From Thermothelomyces thermophilus ATCC 42464 (taxonomy: Eukaryota > Ascomycota > Sordariomycetes > Sordariales > Chaetomiaceae), in contig NC_016472.1 of the NCBI RefSeq assembly GCF_000226095.1, positions 10,788,001 to 10,852,000 of the forward strand: a stretch of DNA of 64,000 bases. Direction: 5' to 3'. Shown piece by piece: positions 12,075 through 25,037 of this stretch (position 1 is its first letter; the number at the start of each line of letters is the position of its first letter). The notes below the pieces were generated by a model. The model had not been told where the DNA came from, did no database searches, and saw only the letters and a list, made by a program, of their open reading frames with translations. The position numbers and the translations under genes were made by a program.

Positions 12075-12728
12075 ATGGCTAACAAGATGGCAGATTATAT
12101 CTCTAAGCGCCGATCTTTAAAATCCTAACAGCGCGCCACGCTTGCTTCTTTTATTAACTCCTCTAGCATAGACATCATACCGTGTTCGTGGTGTTTCAAG
12201 CGGAACTTGGCTTGTCGTATAGTATTAGGCTCTTCTCGCTATAGCGAGTATATACGTCAGGGTTATTCTTACGATAATTCTAATATAGCGTCTACTTATT
12301 TGTAGCCTAGTTATTACCTTGATATTTATAGCTAATCTTTTATAGTAATAAAGATTATATCTAAATAAAAACGTATAGAATAAGAAGAGGCTAATGCCGA
12401 AGAGGCCCTTTTTGTTCTTCAAACTTAACTTCAGACGGCTATTAGTCGATTGGCTTGTCTTCGTCACTAGAAACGTTTCTTGAAGGAGCGGGGTTCCGAG
12501 CTGTTTCGTCAAGGTATATAGTCTCTAGAGGAAATAGAGGCAGAAGAACGGAGGGTGTAGGATTCCAAGGTATGTGTTATTAGTGACGTACGGTCCTGGG
12601 GTGCTAACGTCCCGTTTGACTAGTCCTCTTTAGGCCTAGATTTGTTAGAGGCCGACTTGGCCGTTTTGTCCGAGCTAGTGCCTATAGTCGATCCGGGTTC
12701 TGGCGGTAGAACTGTTCTAGTTTCTTAG
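12075..12728 (+). pseudogene. Antisense Zn-cluster/coiled-coil gene relic of copy B
   Basis: Begins with ATG at 12075 (a second in-frame ATG is at 12087). One frame with TAG/TAA interruptions runs to 12728. It carries the pattern C-X2-C-X6-C-X8-[C]-X2-[C]-X6-[C]; the first three Cys survive (PCSWCFKRNLAC) and the last three are Tyr codons (TAT, TAC), as RIP would produce. Downstream is a coiled coil with a KRFLKERGSELF-like segment and an acidic LEEIEAEE stretch matching the layout in copy C. No intron is needed to keep this frame. It lies on the opposite strand to gag-pol, starts about 115 bp from the LTR and ends inside the antisense of the chromodomain tail. Confidence 0.75.
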
Positions 12729-15700
12729 GGTAGTTCAAATTCTTAACTAGTTCCTATAAGTTGTCTTCTAGTCTGAAATCAAGCTACTTAACTAGGTACT
12801 ATAGTTCCCTGTTGATGATACGTAAATCTAGAATTTCTTTAATATCCTATTCTTCTTCCTCGTCTTTTGCTTCGATATACGTAGCAACCTTGGCGTTTTT
12901 TAGTATTAGTTCGAGAAGTAAAATATGAAAAACATCCATCTATAGTCATATAGATGATAGTAATGATAGTTAGTAGTTAGATGTCGAAATTCGTTCTTTG
13001 ATAATAAAGGGTCTGACCTTCTTGAAGTCTAGCTTCGTGCTTAGTCGTTTGGTTTATAAGTTCCGTATAATTAAGTAGACTTTGTCTCCCCTCTCTAGGC
13101 GAGGTCCCTCGAGCCTGTGTTTGTCGTAGTAATTCTTTATTCTAGTCTTGATAAACTCGAGTTCCTTTTTAAGCTTTTTATATAGTATATACATTTGTTC
13201 CACTTTGACTACTGCTCTTGGCACTGTGACTTCTAGTCTTTACCTAAGGTCTACTTTATATCCGTAGTTCGTAAAGAACAGTATGACTTTAGTCGTTTCT
13301 ATTAGCGTTATATTATAAGCGAGTTATGCTATTAGTAATAGTATAACCTAGTCGTCTTGCTAGTAGTTGACGTAAGAACGGAGATACTATTTGACGATTT
13401 GGTTTAGTCGCTCTGTTTGTCCGTCGGTCTATAGGTGATATACCGTTAATAGCTTGCTATTAACGCCTAATCGTTGCATTAACGCTTACTAGAACTTCGA
13501 TACGAACTTGGTATCTCTGTCGGTAATCCATTCCTATAGCTAAGCGTATACTAATATGACTTGCCGATAGATCACGTCTGCTAACTATTTAGCTATCTAG
13601 GACTCCTTATAGGGAAAGAAGTATACCTATTTAGTCAGGCGGTCTACTATAGTGAGAATACTATTATAGATTACCCCTATAGCCGTGTCCTTAGATTCTA
13701 GTAACTTTATAATAAAGTCTATCGTAACTAAACTCTATAGTTTATTAGCTATTAGTAGTGGCTAAAGTAGCCTATATAGCTTATATTATGCCGTTTTGCT
13801 TTGATTACAGATATCGTAGCTCTATATAACTTCCTTAACTCGTGTCGTTAACTATAGAAAGTCGTAGTGTTTCTTGACTTGTACGACAGTCTTTATAACT
13901 CCTTTATATCCTCCGAGTTTCGACTCGTAGAGTTTTCGAATTATTTATAGCTATTGGTCTTTACTATAGATATACGCTTTACCTTGGTACTAGAGTTTCC
14001 TATCTTTTTCTTCCACTTCGTTAGGTACTGCTAGTCCGGGTGTTACTTAATACTATACTTCGTCAATCCTTTCTTCTTGAAAGATTATACAACATTCTAG
14101 GAACAAGTCAAGTAGATCGTCTTCTACGGGTGTCTGCGTTTTATAATGTAGCGTTCCGTCTATTTATTCCTTAAATAACGGTAGCATTATTTCTGTTCGT
14201 TCTTCCGTATAATCTGTTCGTCGGCTTAAGGCATCCGCTTGTACGTTCTCTTTGCCCTTCTTATAGCAGATCTCAAAATTAAATTCCGTAAGGAATTCTA
14301 CCTATCGTATTTGTCGTCCGTTAAGCTCCTTTGTCATTGTAAAGTATCGTAAATTCTTATAATCTATATATACTCGTACTAGTTCGATTATACTGCTAAG
14401 GTATAGTTACTATTCCTTAAAAGCTTCGACAATTACAAGTAGTTCCTTGTTATAGATTAGATAATTAAGACGTAGTCTATTAAGCTTCTTTAAAAAGAAG
14501 GCTATAGGATATAGCTTCCCTTGTTCGTCTCATTATCCTAATTATCCTCCGATAGTATAGTCTGAAGCGTCCGTTTCTACCTTAAATGGCTTCTTAGGGT
14601 CTAGTAGCACTAGTACTAGATCTTTAGTAATGGCGTCACGGATCTACGTAAATGCTTACTCGTGTTACTCTTCCTATTGGAATTTAGCGTTCTTCTTAGT
14701 AAGTTCGTACAAAGGTCGTACGATCGCTCTAAAGTTCCTAATGAACATCTGGTAGAAGTTTGTAAACCTGATGAAACTTTGTACTTCCGTGACTAACGTC
14801 GGTCATAGCTAATCCTTAATAGCTTTGACTTTTAAAGGTTCTATCTAGATTTGTCCTAGGGATATCTTGTATCCTAAAAATACCGTTTTCCTAACGTGGA
14901 ATTCGCTCTTTTCCTTGTTAACTAATAGCTTATACGTATATAATATATCTAGCATTACTCTTATATACTTCCGGTATTTGTCTATAGTTTTAGAGAAGAT
15001 AAGTATATCGTTAAGATAATATACTATAAATTTGTTAAGAAAGGATCGGATAGCTTGATCAATCAGGGCTTAGAACGTTGCTAGCGCGTTTATAAGTCCG
15101 AATAGCATGACGAGGTACTTGTAGTAGCTATAGGGTATCCTAAAGGCCGTTTTCTACTTGTTGCCTTCTTTGATCTATATATAGTTATAGGCTAATAGCA
15201 AGTCAAGACACGTAAAATATTAGGCTTCTACTAACTAATCTCAGAGCTATAAGATTAGTAGTAACAGGTATCGGTTTTTTACGGTCTATTCGTTAAGTTA
15301 CCAATAGTCAATATATAACTATAGCTTTCCATCTTTCTTAGGCACAAATAGGATTAGGTAGCCTACTAGCGATGTTAACAGGCAGATATATCCTCTTCGA
15401 AGGTTCTCCTCTAAATATCACTTAAGTTCTTCGTTCTATATCTAGCTCGTATAGTAAATCTTAAAGAACTTCAGTCATGCTCCTTCTTTAAGCTTAATCT
15501 CGTAATCCCATAGGCCGTATTCTAGTAATCCTTCTAGATACTTTAGTTCGAATGCTAGGTGTCCTTTATATTCCTTTGGTACTTTCCTAGTCTCGTCTCG
15601 TTTCTCGATTTTCTAATAGTATATAAACTTGGTTCTATCTATAGCAATGCTAGCGATTTCTCCTATCTTAACCTACTACTTTAGTTATAGTGCTCCGTAT

Positions 15701-18632
15701 TCGTTAACGGAGAGAACAGCTATCGGCGGTTTAGCTCGTTCTTCCTATTGTAATGTCGGTGTCGTTATGCCGCTTCTTCTAGAGTCTGTAGTAGTCTGCC
15801 TACTACTGTCTGTCTCTTACGGTAGATCTATAGGACATGCCTTCCCCTGAGTATCGTCCGCTCGCGATCCTTACATGCTCCCTATCTCGCTAGTCGAATA
15901 CAACTCTATCTAGGGTTATAGGTAGCTACTATTTTTCTAGCTAATATCTAAGTCGTAATCTTTATACTATAGTAACCCTAATATTATATCTTTATTATTG
16001 CCTATATCTACAATGCTAAATATAACTACTATAGTTTTCCCTACTATAGTGATGTCGATTGGTTTAGTCTCCTTATATACCTATTATATCGGAAATGGCC
16101 CTTTGACTATACCATACTTCCGCTTTATTCTCTAGGGTATCTATAGCTAATTTATAAGCGTTAGTAAAATCAGGTTTATCTCTGCTCTACTATCTACTAG
16201 TACAAGCATTTCGTGCTATTTCTATTATACTATCGTCTATAATTACTTGTCTTGCCGCCGTCGTCCAAAGATTACGGCGATTTCCTATGTTTCTGCCGGG
16301 AGGTCTCGATATAGTGGTTTCTTACGCTAGTTCCTCCTGTACTATGCTACTACTTGCCGCTACGCGGGCGTTAATGGTTTTCGGGCCCCTCGAAGGGCCC
16401 TGACCCGTTTCCTAGGTCAGTGCTAACCTCTTTAATCGTTCGGCTAATAGCGGCTTTATCTATTATGCTCATTTCTATAAGCCATTAGGTACTTGTAGCT
16501 TCCTACTATTAGGTCCGTTCTACTTTTCGTCGTACGTACTATAGCTTCATCTAAAGCTCCTAGATCTATAATTTCTTTTCGTCCGCGTGGTAGAGGTAGT
16601 CGTTACTCTGGCACGAGTCCTATATGTCTCGTCCTATTCTATAGTACCTAGGCTAGGCTCGTTTTAGTACTACCGTAATGCCTTCTAGATCGCGGGCTTC
16701 GATCTTCTAGAGCAATTCGGCCGCTCTATTTCCTACATTATAGACCTATTCTATAGGGCGGAAGCTTCCGTCCTCATTTCCTTGTCAGGTCGGCCAGTGA
16801 TTGTTTTCGAATTTATTGCGAAAGTGATATTAGCATTTATATACTACACATTAGAACTAGGGCACTTACGTATATACCTTGTATCAAGGGTATAATCGCG
16901 TAGTGTTGCCTAGGAGGTATTGGAATTCTCTCCCGAATCCTTCCCACTGTACGTAGGCTATAGGTACTCTAATGCTAAGGTAGGAGTATTTCTTCTAGTA
17001 GCTTTCCTACATATGCTTATCTTTTCCGCGGTTCGCGCGTATAAACTAGTACTCGGGGTTCTGTATATTATAGCTAAGTTGCTAATCGTTAAAATGCTTG
17101 GTGTAGCTATCAGGCCTATCGTATATTATAGGCTGTTCCCCTTTGATAGTTTCTATAATATATTAGAGTTCCCTTATCTTGTCCCTTATTCTATTGCTCT
17201 ACTAGGTAAGTCGAATTAAGCGTTTATCCCGTTCGTGTAGTTCCGTATTAAGCCGGAAAACTTCGTTACGATACCATTCGATTCATTCCTAGAGGAATAG
17301 AACATTAGGTCCGGGTCTTTCGATTCCTTAGGTATCGGTTGTCTACGATCTATCCTACCTCTGGGTGACTGTGAAACCCTACTACCTCAAGGCTAGGAGA
17401 GTCGAAATTAGTAGTACGTACTCTCTTACCGTATCCTATTTAGCAAGACCTATCTCTAGGTTTACAGTGACTAGTTTGGAGTATAGTACTTGTCTATCTT
17501 CTCTATTGCCGTCGTGTCCGAAACTATCCGTATCGCTATCCTTGTCTTTGTAGCTCGTGGCTGCTACTTCGGTAACATTCTTAGTGGTTTCGTCAATATC
17601 CGCGATTTCTTTTCTAGGGACTGGCTTCTACTCTTTCTTCAGGCTTCGACATTCTCGCTTATAGTGCCCTTTCTTTCCGTAGTTATAGTAGGTAACATTA
17701 GACTTATCTTTAGTCGTCTTCTTCTAGTCCTGCTTCTATACTACATCTATATCTATAGCTCTAGGGTACGTCCCGTACGAAGTACTAACATACATTCGCT
17801 TTTTCTTATCATTAGCCTTGACTATAGTTCTATTCGTTTAACCTCATTTCTACTACTCTCGTACGTAGAGCTAATTATTAATTCTGATAGCCTATATAAT
17901 ATATTCGTCTAAAGTCTTAGGCCGATCGTACTTATATAGCTTATCTTTAACCTTTTCCTTTAGGCCGTTATAGAATAATTATATTAATACCTTGTTATTA
18001 AGTTAGGACTTAAATATGTCCTGTCTAAACTATATAGTATAAGAAGCTACTAACTTGGTCTGTTAGAGATTGGCAAGTCTTTCTTATATATGAATTTTCT
18101 CGTCTTTATCGCCAAAAACCTTCTAAAGCTCTTCTTCGAAGCGGTCATAAGATCGGAAGACTGCCTATATAAATACGTCTCGGTTATCTTTATCTTCCTT
18201 AGTAAGATAGTTGTTCTATATAGGCTTAAACTATCTAAGTACCTTGCCCTCTAGTCTTATAGCTATATAAAGGACTTTAGCTTTTTCGTCTAGAAACTTA
18301 TCGTTATTAAGCCAGAAGTAGGATCAGAGGTTTGTTAGGAATCCTACAAGATCCTCTTTAGTTCCTCCGTATTTGCCAGGTAGTTCGATCTTAATACGGC
18401 TCGCTTTAATAGTCTCGAGCGTCTTGATTTTGGTATAGGCCTCGTTAATCAATTTCTACGAGTACTTTTCGCCATTCTCGAGTTCCTTAATTCGAGCTTA
18501 GGTAGCCTTATCTCTCTAGTCTAACTCCTAGATCCGCTACTAGAGTTGACCAAGCTAGGCAAGTAGTTATTCGGCCGTGACGTTAATAGCTATATCAGTA
18601 TCAAGGTCAAGGTTACCTCTATTCTAAACCAT
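12640..18632 (-). pseudogene. gag-pol of copy B (RIP pseudogene)
   Basis: Gag ATG at 18632 is intact. The frame follows copy C throughout but is interrupted by many TAG/TAA codons. Near 16380-16415 the frameshift region is conserved: heptamer AGGAAAC (one TpG to TpA change from GGGAAAC), the same GGGTCA spacer, and an intact GGGCCC/GGGCCC hairpin. The left boundary is approximate because the chromodomain tail overlaps the antisense gene. Confidence 0.82.
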
Positions 18633-18659
18633 AATAGAACAAAGGGAGTAATAGCAACG

Positions 18660-19086
18660 TGTAACGAACCTAACTTAGACTTCTTCTAAAAGGGTTTAGA
18701 CGAAGGTAGATTAAGCGGGACAAGTAAGCAGGTCATCTAAGGGATTTAGTAAAGCCAAGGGGTTTATAACAATACTTAGAGTTATCTCTTATAGTAATTA
18801 GCAATACTTAGTATAAGTACTATAATTATAATTACTATTATTGGTAAACTCCTAGAGTTTACTATAACGAGTGACTATCTATATATATATATAATCCTAG
18901 GATTACTAGTGGTCGTGGTAATCCTCTATACTAGCTCACCTAGCTTATGTCATGAGCTAGTGATCCTCTGCTGGGATCATTTCTTGCCAAGTGTGATCCT
19001 GTCCTGATTGGTTCATCATTCTTTGGCTTGATTGGCCCGTTTGTGTCGGTGGCCTAGGCGGCAGCTGTATGTATATTTCCGTGACA
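18660..19086 (-). repeat. 5' LTR of copy B
   Basis: 427 bp, beginning TGTAACGAACC and ending CGTGACA. Same length as its partner; the visible differences are mainly C/T and G/A transitions. Confidence 0.93.
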
Positions 19087-20048
19087 CGCCCCTTGACCTC
19101 TACCTTAATAAGAGGCTAGCTGACTTCGAAGCTAAACTTGACTAGCCACTCCTACAGACCAGGGCAGGCCTAGGGGCCTCCCGGGTCTCTGTAAGGGCTC
19201 TTATCTAACAGGCCTATAATAGGCTAAGCCTAAGGTTCCAGAAGAGAAGGGCCAGGGCAAGGGGCCGGGAGCCGAAGCCTATAGCCCTAGAGGTAGCAAG
19301 GTCAACGGTCTGGCAGTAGGTTTAGGAGGGCTGTAGAGGGGGTCGACCCCCCCTATAGACCTTATAAAGAAGGCCACAGGCTACGGAACTAGCCGTGTTG
19401 GCTAGCTAGAGTAACCGTTAGAGGGCCGACCAAGCCGGTAGGAAGATATAGCGCGTGTCAGACAAGGACCCTCCGTACCTGGTTTTTACAGGGGAAGGCC
19501 TACAAAGGCACCAGGGCCTAACAAAGGCCCAGAGCTCCCTACTGGTACAGGCCCGTATAGGGGCTATTAGCCTCCGTGACTTCCTTTTTAGGGTTCAAGT
19601 CCCGGGGGTCAGTACCCCATACTATGCCTGTGGCCAGGGGAGGGAAACTGTGGAGCACCTAGTTATTTGGTGCCCGAACCTACCAAGAAGCCGAACGTAG
19701 GAATCCTGGGAAATACGGTCGCAAAGGGACCTAGACCTCGTTTTGCGGGGTATAGGGGCCCGTAACCATCGTTTGGCAAGGAGGGTTCTATAGTGGCTAA
19801 TGGACCTAGGGAGGCTCCCGGAATACCGCCTTGTAAGAAGGCTAGACCGGGAAGGAAGGCCTCTTTAGGGCCACTCTAGCCACTTCTCCTTTTCTTTGTA
19901 GTGTATTAGTATTCTAGATCAGGCGTTAGAGGAGGGACAGAGGTTTTTATCCGGCCTATTAGGCACGGTTTCCTTTGTATATAACTAGAGAGGCTCCGGC
20001 ATGCTTACTAGCATAACGGCGTAGGACTAATAATAATAATAATGATAA
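19087..20048 (+). mobile_element. LINE copy 2, second part with (TAA)n tail
   Basis: Resumes the LINE frame after copy B: PPLDLYLNKRLADFEAKL directly continues the frame broken at 11532. The open stretch 19455-19700 encodes the conserved end (LTKAQSSLLVQARIGAISLRD, then a Cys motif with HLVIWCP), a C-terminal CCHC-like motif of Tad-like LINE polyproteins. No RNase H domain is seen. Ends in TAA repeats (about 20028-20048) followed by the 15-bp duplication. Confidence 0.9.
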
Positions 20049-20063
20049 TATAGTTTTAACGTA
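20049..20063. repeat. 15-bp target site duplication of LINE copy 2 (right)
   Basis: Second copy of TATAGTTTTAACGTA, identical to 10191-10205. Confidence 0.9.
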
Positions 20064-23000
20064 ATATCGATTTAAAATATAGCTTTCTATAATATAGCTT
20101 AGGGCCCCTCTTAGGGTACCCTTCTCTAGGCCTTTTCTATAGTATTTTGATTACCATCTTAGGGCGTATTGCTATAGTAACGTACTGCTCCACCCTACGT
20201 CCCTTCCTTTAGGATATATATCTAGGCGTTTTTCGCGGGCGCCCTCTTCCTAGCCTCTTCTTGTACTTCTCCGCACTATATCGTAGGCACTCTATAGTTA
20301 TAATATACTTCCTAAACTTATATACTTTACACTATATATTGGTAATGTCTTCTTTATCTACCTATTAGTTAAAGTCGGAAGGCTATCCCTTCTATTTCAT
20401 TAGGAACTACTAAGTCCTACCGTCGGCCTATTCTACCAAAATTTCTTTGACTTCCTACTTATTATTGTCTTCTAACTTAGGTATTAGCATCTATTTAGCC
20501 TTGTTTTGACTATATAGGTACTATAGTTTAAGTAGGGAAATAGGGAAGATATTATATAACTAGGCATACTATATAGGTAATACTAGCCGATATACTAGTA
20601 AACCGACTAGGTTAAGCACCTGAAATAGGCCGACAAATTTAGGGGTTAGTTTTTTAGGTATCTTTAACTTGAGATTCTAGGTTAAGAGTAAGACAAAGTC
20701 ACCTCTCCTAAATACCATTCTCTAATGCTTTCGGTTATAATAAATTTTGTAATTTTAGACGGCTTCCTTTTAATACGTTTCTAGTTATTTTCGTAGTACT
20801 TATAATTTTCTAATTCGTTCTACTATATTAGGGTAGTACCTCCTTTTCAGCGAATCGTCCCTGATTTATAACGAAATTATAAGGTTATAGCCTATTAATG
20901 CTTAAAAAGGGGGTAGTCTGGTAGTTATATTAATAGCATTGTTACATACAAACTCCGCTTCTAGGAGGATTTGTGCCTAAATTATAGGGTTTGCTATAGC
21001 AAAATAGCAAAGGTATTATATAAGTATTTAGTTACTTTACTCGGTTTGGCTCTTAGTTTAGGGGTAAAATGCTATAGAAAGCCTTCTATTAATGTAGTTT
21101 AGGTAGTAGAGATCTGCCTAAAATTGTAAAGTAAATATAGAGCTATAATTACTTATATAGCCCTCTAGGATATTATATTTAAGTTTAATTTCCTTATAAA
21201 TTAGCTTAGTAAGTCGCTAACTTATAACGTTTAAATTAATAGCAAAGAATCGGTTTATCTTAATATAGTAATCTATGACTATAAATATTATATTCTTTTC
21301 TTCTATTTGGAAATTTACTATAAGAAAACCTATAATTATATCTATATTAATCTCTTACTAAGGTTGGTTAGGGATTGATAGGGATTCCAAACCATTATAA
21401 CCTTAATGCCGTCTTAGCTTATTCGTTTAGTAAATATAGCAGGTTTGGTACTAATGTCTAACGTCTCTTACTAGGCCTTACTAGTTAAACTTTCTTTAAA
21501 TAAGTTCACTAGTTCTTTTAGGGCTAAAATGCCCGGCTCTAGTATTATTATAATATAATTAGAGGATTTCTTACCTTATAGTTTCTTCTATAGGAATGTA
21601 AAGCGCTTGCTTATAGAGTAGCTTGCTACTATATTCTAAGGACTATAGTTTGGCTTTACCAGTGCTTTGCTAGCTTTTTATTATACCCTTTTCTAGGCCT
21701 TCTCTTACTCTTTAAATTAAGGGGTCTAATCTTTAGAGCTCTAAAATATACTCTCTAAGTATTTATAACGGCTAGATAGTAGAAGCTAATTCTAGTCTTA
21801 CTACCTCTTTAGCCTGTCTTTGTAATATAATTAGCTTTCTTTTAAGGTATACTTGTTCTATATCGTATAATCCCTTTAGATTGACTTTTAATGACTAGAC
21901 TCTAACCTAATACTAAAAAGATTATAAAACTCTCTACGCTTCTTATACCTTCTTATAGTTTACTATCTTATTTTAGATTATAGGTAACTATTCTTAGTTC
22001 CTAAGAGGATTATTTTCCTTATAATCTAGTCTTCTTAAAGGGCTATCTATAGGGTTTTACTTTCTTAGCTAGTACTTAATAATAAAATTAAAGCCTAATA
22101 GGTATATATATTATCTAGCTTGGTAACTATTAAGTTAGGTCTATCTTATAAATCCTTATAAATTATTATAGTCTAAATAGACCATAATTTTATAGGGATT
22201 TTCTATTAGGTAATATCGCTAGTGCTTAAAGCCTTCTATAATTGCTATTATTTCCTTGTTAAGGGTACTATAATAGTAGGCTAATCCTAAGAACTTAGCT
22301 AACTAAAATATAATAGGATATTTTTAAGAGTCCTCTACTTACTATAATAAGATAGCCCCTATCGTAAATATGGAAGCGTCTGTTTCGATGGTTATTGGCT
22401 TTTTAGGATCGAAATGCCGGAGAACCGGCGCCGATTTAAAATGGTTTTTAATTTCTTAAAATGCTCTTTATTCTTTAAGGTTAAACTAGATTCTTCCTAG
22501 TTTCTTTCCTTTCTCTAGCCCCTTTAGTAGACTTATTAGGAGATAGGCGATCTATAAAACATTGCGAATAAACTTCCGATAAAAATTAACAAATCCGAGA
22601 AATACCTAAATGTTACGATAGGTCTAGGGTTCTAGCTATTCCTTTATTGTTTCGATTTGTACTAAGTCTATAGTAATTCCTTATCGATTTACTATAAATC
22701 TAAGGAAGTTAACTTAGTCCTTATAAAATAAACATTTACTAGGTTTATAATATAGCTATATATTCTATAGTTATTTGAGGACCTTTTAGATATATTTTAT
22801 ATATATTTCGTAGTTAGGTAAAAAAATTAAGATATTATCTAAATAAACTATATAAAATTCGTTAAGTAATCTACTTAATACTTAATAAATATAGTTCTAA
22901 AAAGTAGCTAGTATATTCGTTAGGCTAAATAGTATAACTAAGTACTTAAATAATCTATAGTAAGTTTAAAAAGTAGTTTTTTACTTATCCCCTTTTTATA

Positions 23001-24562
23001 CTTAAATCTAGTAGTAAGTATTTTTAATATTAAGCTTAGTAAAAAATTAAGCGCTAGAAGTATAATTAAGGATCTCTAAAATAAGGGGTAATAGGTAGCG
23101 ATTCTTCTAGATAATCTTATTAAGCCCTTAGTAATTAATATAAAGATAAAAGCTCCTGTCTTTTTTAGGTATAAAGAGGACTAGACTAGCTACTAAACTC
23201 TTAGAAGGTTAAATCCTCCCCTTAGTAAGGTTTTCGTCTAAGTATTCCTATAGTATACTAAGTTTATACTAGGATAGGGGGTAAATCGGTCTAATTAGAG
23301 GTATCATTCTTAGTTATAGATCGATTTTATAATTAGTTATTTTAAATAAAGGAAGGATACTCGAATTCGATATATCTATTACATTAGCAAAGTCTTATAG
23401 CTTAGGGGGAATCTCCTCTAGGTTTCCTAAGGGTTTCAATTTTTCTTCGTCAGGGAATAAATCTATAGGAATATCTAAAATAGTAGTTAATATAAAGACT
23501 CGGGCTCCCCTTTAGCAGTCCTTTTTTATTCTTTTAGGGTGCTAGAGTCAGGCTATCTCGGTTTCTAGTGGAAACTACTAGCGATTCTCTATCGGGAATA
23601 ATAAGATGGTAAGATTACTAAGTATAGGCATTCTTAACAAGACTAGCAAGGTTTCGGCATTATAGCTAATAATAATATAGGGGTAATTATATTAATATAT
23701 AGTTCTATACTTGTCAGTTAGTATAATTAGTACTTAATATACCCTATAGAATACTATAGCTATTTCGTTAAACTATTAAATTATAAGCAGAATATAAGTA
23801 AGTTATTTTAGTTAATATTTCTAAACAAGGTCAAAGTCTATAATATTTACTTCTATATAAGAATCTAGGTTTGCTATTATCAAAACGCCTTTATATATAT
23901 TTATCATAATAGCTATATATATATACTCCCTTTTTAGGTTATCCCCTATAGCTATTCTTATAGTATTAGGGTCTACTATAAGTAACTTCCATTTCTCTAG
24001 CAAAAATGGCCTAAACCTTAGTAGCTAGGGTACTAGCCCTATTAGTAAAAGGTAATCTATACTATCTCTAGGTAATCTTTTGTAAAATATCCTTCTTTTC
24101 TATATCAGAAATATAAGCCATTACCTTATATCTTAGAAGTAAGGGTAAATATAAGGTTTAAGATACCTTATAAAGTCGATTACGGTTTCGTTATAGGTCT
24201 AGTTTAATAGTAGGATAATAACGTATAAAAAAGGTAATATATTAGGTATATAACGTAGTTAATCTTAAGTCGGTAGCGAAAAGGGGGTAGTCTAACCATA
24301 ATTTGGTCGCTAGAAGCTATACTAGATCTATAATACTAATTATACCATTCCTTCTCGTATCTCTAGGCAATAGGCGTAATAATAGTCAATATATTAAATA
24401 AGGAAAGGTAATAACTTAGTATAGAAGCTTAAAGCTCGGCTTTTCTTATCTTAGTAAGGAAACTAAGCTTTAAGGGATTTAAAGTAATAGTAAAGATCCT
24501 ATAAGGACTAGCCGTTTCGCTAGTAAGCCGAATTTAAAGCTTTAGCTACTTAAGATACCTAG
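20064..24562 (-). mobile_element. Old gypsy chromovirus, second family (pol part), heavily decayed
   Basis: Minus strand. Translating the reverse complement gives a recognisable chromovirus order, from left to right on the plus strand reversed: chromodomain-like segment (about 20350-20470, with VKEIL...FLMK.KG), integrase region, RNase H start ETDAS..IGAIL (about 22360-22430), and RT with YLDN for YLDD (about 22820-22860). Stops and TpA-rich decay are denser than in copies A-C, so it is older or more heavily RIP-mutated. Copy C is inserted at 24562; the gag part resumes at 32155. LTRs were not located. Confidence 0.75.
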
Positions 24563-24778
24563 TGTCACGAATAAGCACATGGGCGGCCTGGCAGGCTGCA
24601 GCCAGGACGCGGGACATTCCGACAGCCAATCACTTGACGGACCAATCAGAAGATTATCACCGCCAAGACTAAGGTCTTCACTGGTGATAATAACATGTCA
24701 CCGTCGACAACGCAGAATCACGAAGTGAAAGGAGAAGTGGTACTGGTGATAACTATTAAAGAAGGATAGACAATTGTG

Positions 24779-24787
24779 TATATATAG
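24779..24787 (+). promoter_or_regulatory. TATA-like element in the LTR
   Basis: TATATATAG lies about 42-50 bp upstream of the proposed R start. Similar TATATA runs lie at the same place in the LTRs of A and B, so the core promoter region is shared while upstream U3 differs. Confidence 0.5.
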
Positions 24788-24827
24788 CTAGCTAGTCACT
24801 CGTTATAGTGGACTCTGGGAGTTCACC

Positions 24828-24838
24828 AGTGGTAATAA
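24828..24838 (+). promoter_or_regulatory. Proposed transcript start / primer segment (R)
   Basis: AGTGGTAATAA here (AGTGGTAACAA in the 3' LTR at 31972-31982, one RIP change) is the reverse complement of the bases just after the 5' LTR. In Tf1-type self-priming the first 11 nt of the RNA pair with the primer site, so this is where the transcript would begin. The start position itself is inferred. Confidence 0.6.
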
Positions 24839-25012
24839 TCACAATCACAGTACTCATACCAAGCATTGCTGATTACTGTGAGAGACAACTCTAAGTGTTG
24901 TTGTGAACCCTTTGGCTTCACCGAATCCCTCAGACGACCCGCCTGCTTGTCCCGCTCAATCCACCTCCGTCTGGACCCTTTCAGAAGAAGTCTGAGTTAG
25001 GTTCGTCACACG

Positions 25013-25023
25013 TTGTTACCACT
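25013..25023 (+). promoter_or_regulatory. Self-priming primer-binding site
   Basis: TTGTTACCACT starts 2 nt after the LTR and is an 11-nt perfect complement to LTR segment 31972-31982. No TGG, as tRNA-CCA priming would need, follows the LTR. In copies A and B the site is TTGCTATCACT or its RIP form, and their LTR reads AGTGATAG(C/T)AA, so the pairing is kept with different bases. Confidence 0.75.
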
Positions 25024-25037
25024 CCCTTTGTTCTGTC

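Larger units (their letters stand above)
11533..19086 (-). mobile_element. Gypsy chromovirus copy B (full length, RIP-decayed)
   Basis: A 7.55-kb minus-strand element with 427-bp LTRs and target duplication CGCCC (11528-11532 and 19087-19091), inserted in the LINE reading frame between RT and C-terminal domain. Same gag-pol organisation as copies A and C. The RT catalytic YLDD has become YLND (GAC to AAC near 15010). Carries its own antisense gene relic at 12075-12728. Confidence 0.94.
24563..25010 (+). repeat. 5' LTR of copy C
   Basis: 448 bp. U3 about 24563-24827, unique to this copy in the window; R-U5 from about 24828, shared with A, B and the left-edge LTR. Contains a TATA-like element at 24779. 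Differs from the 3' LTR at eight CpA/TpG sites. Confidence 0.97.
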
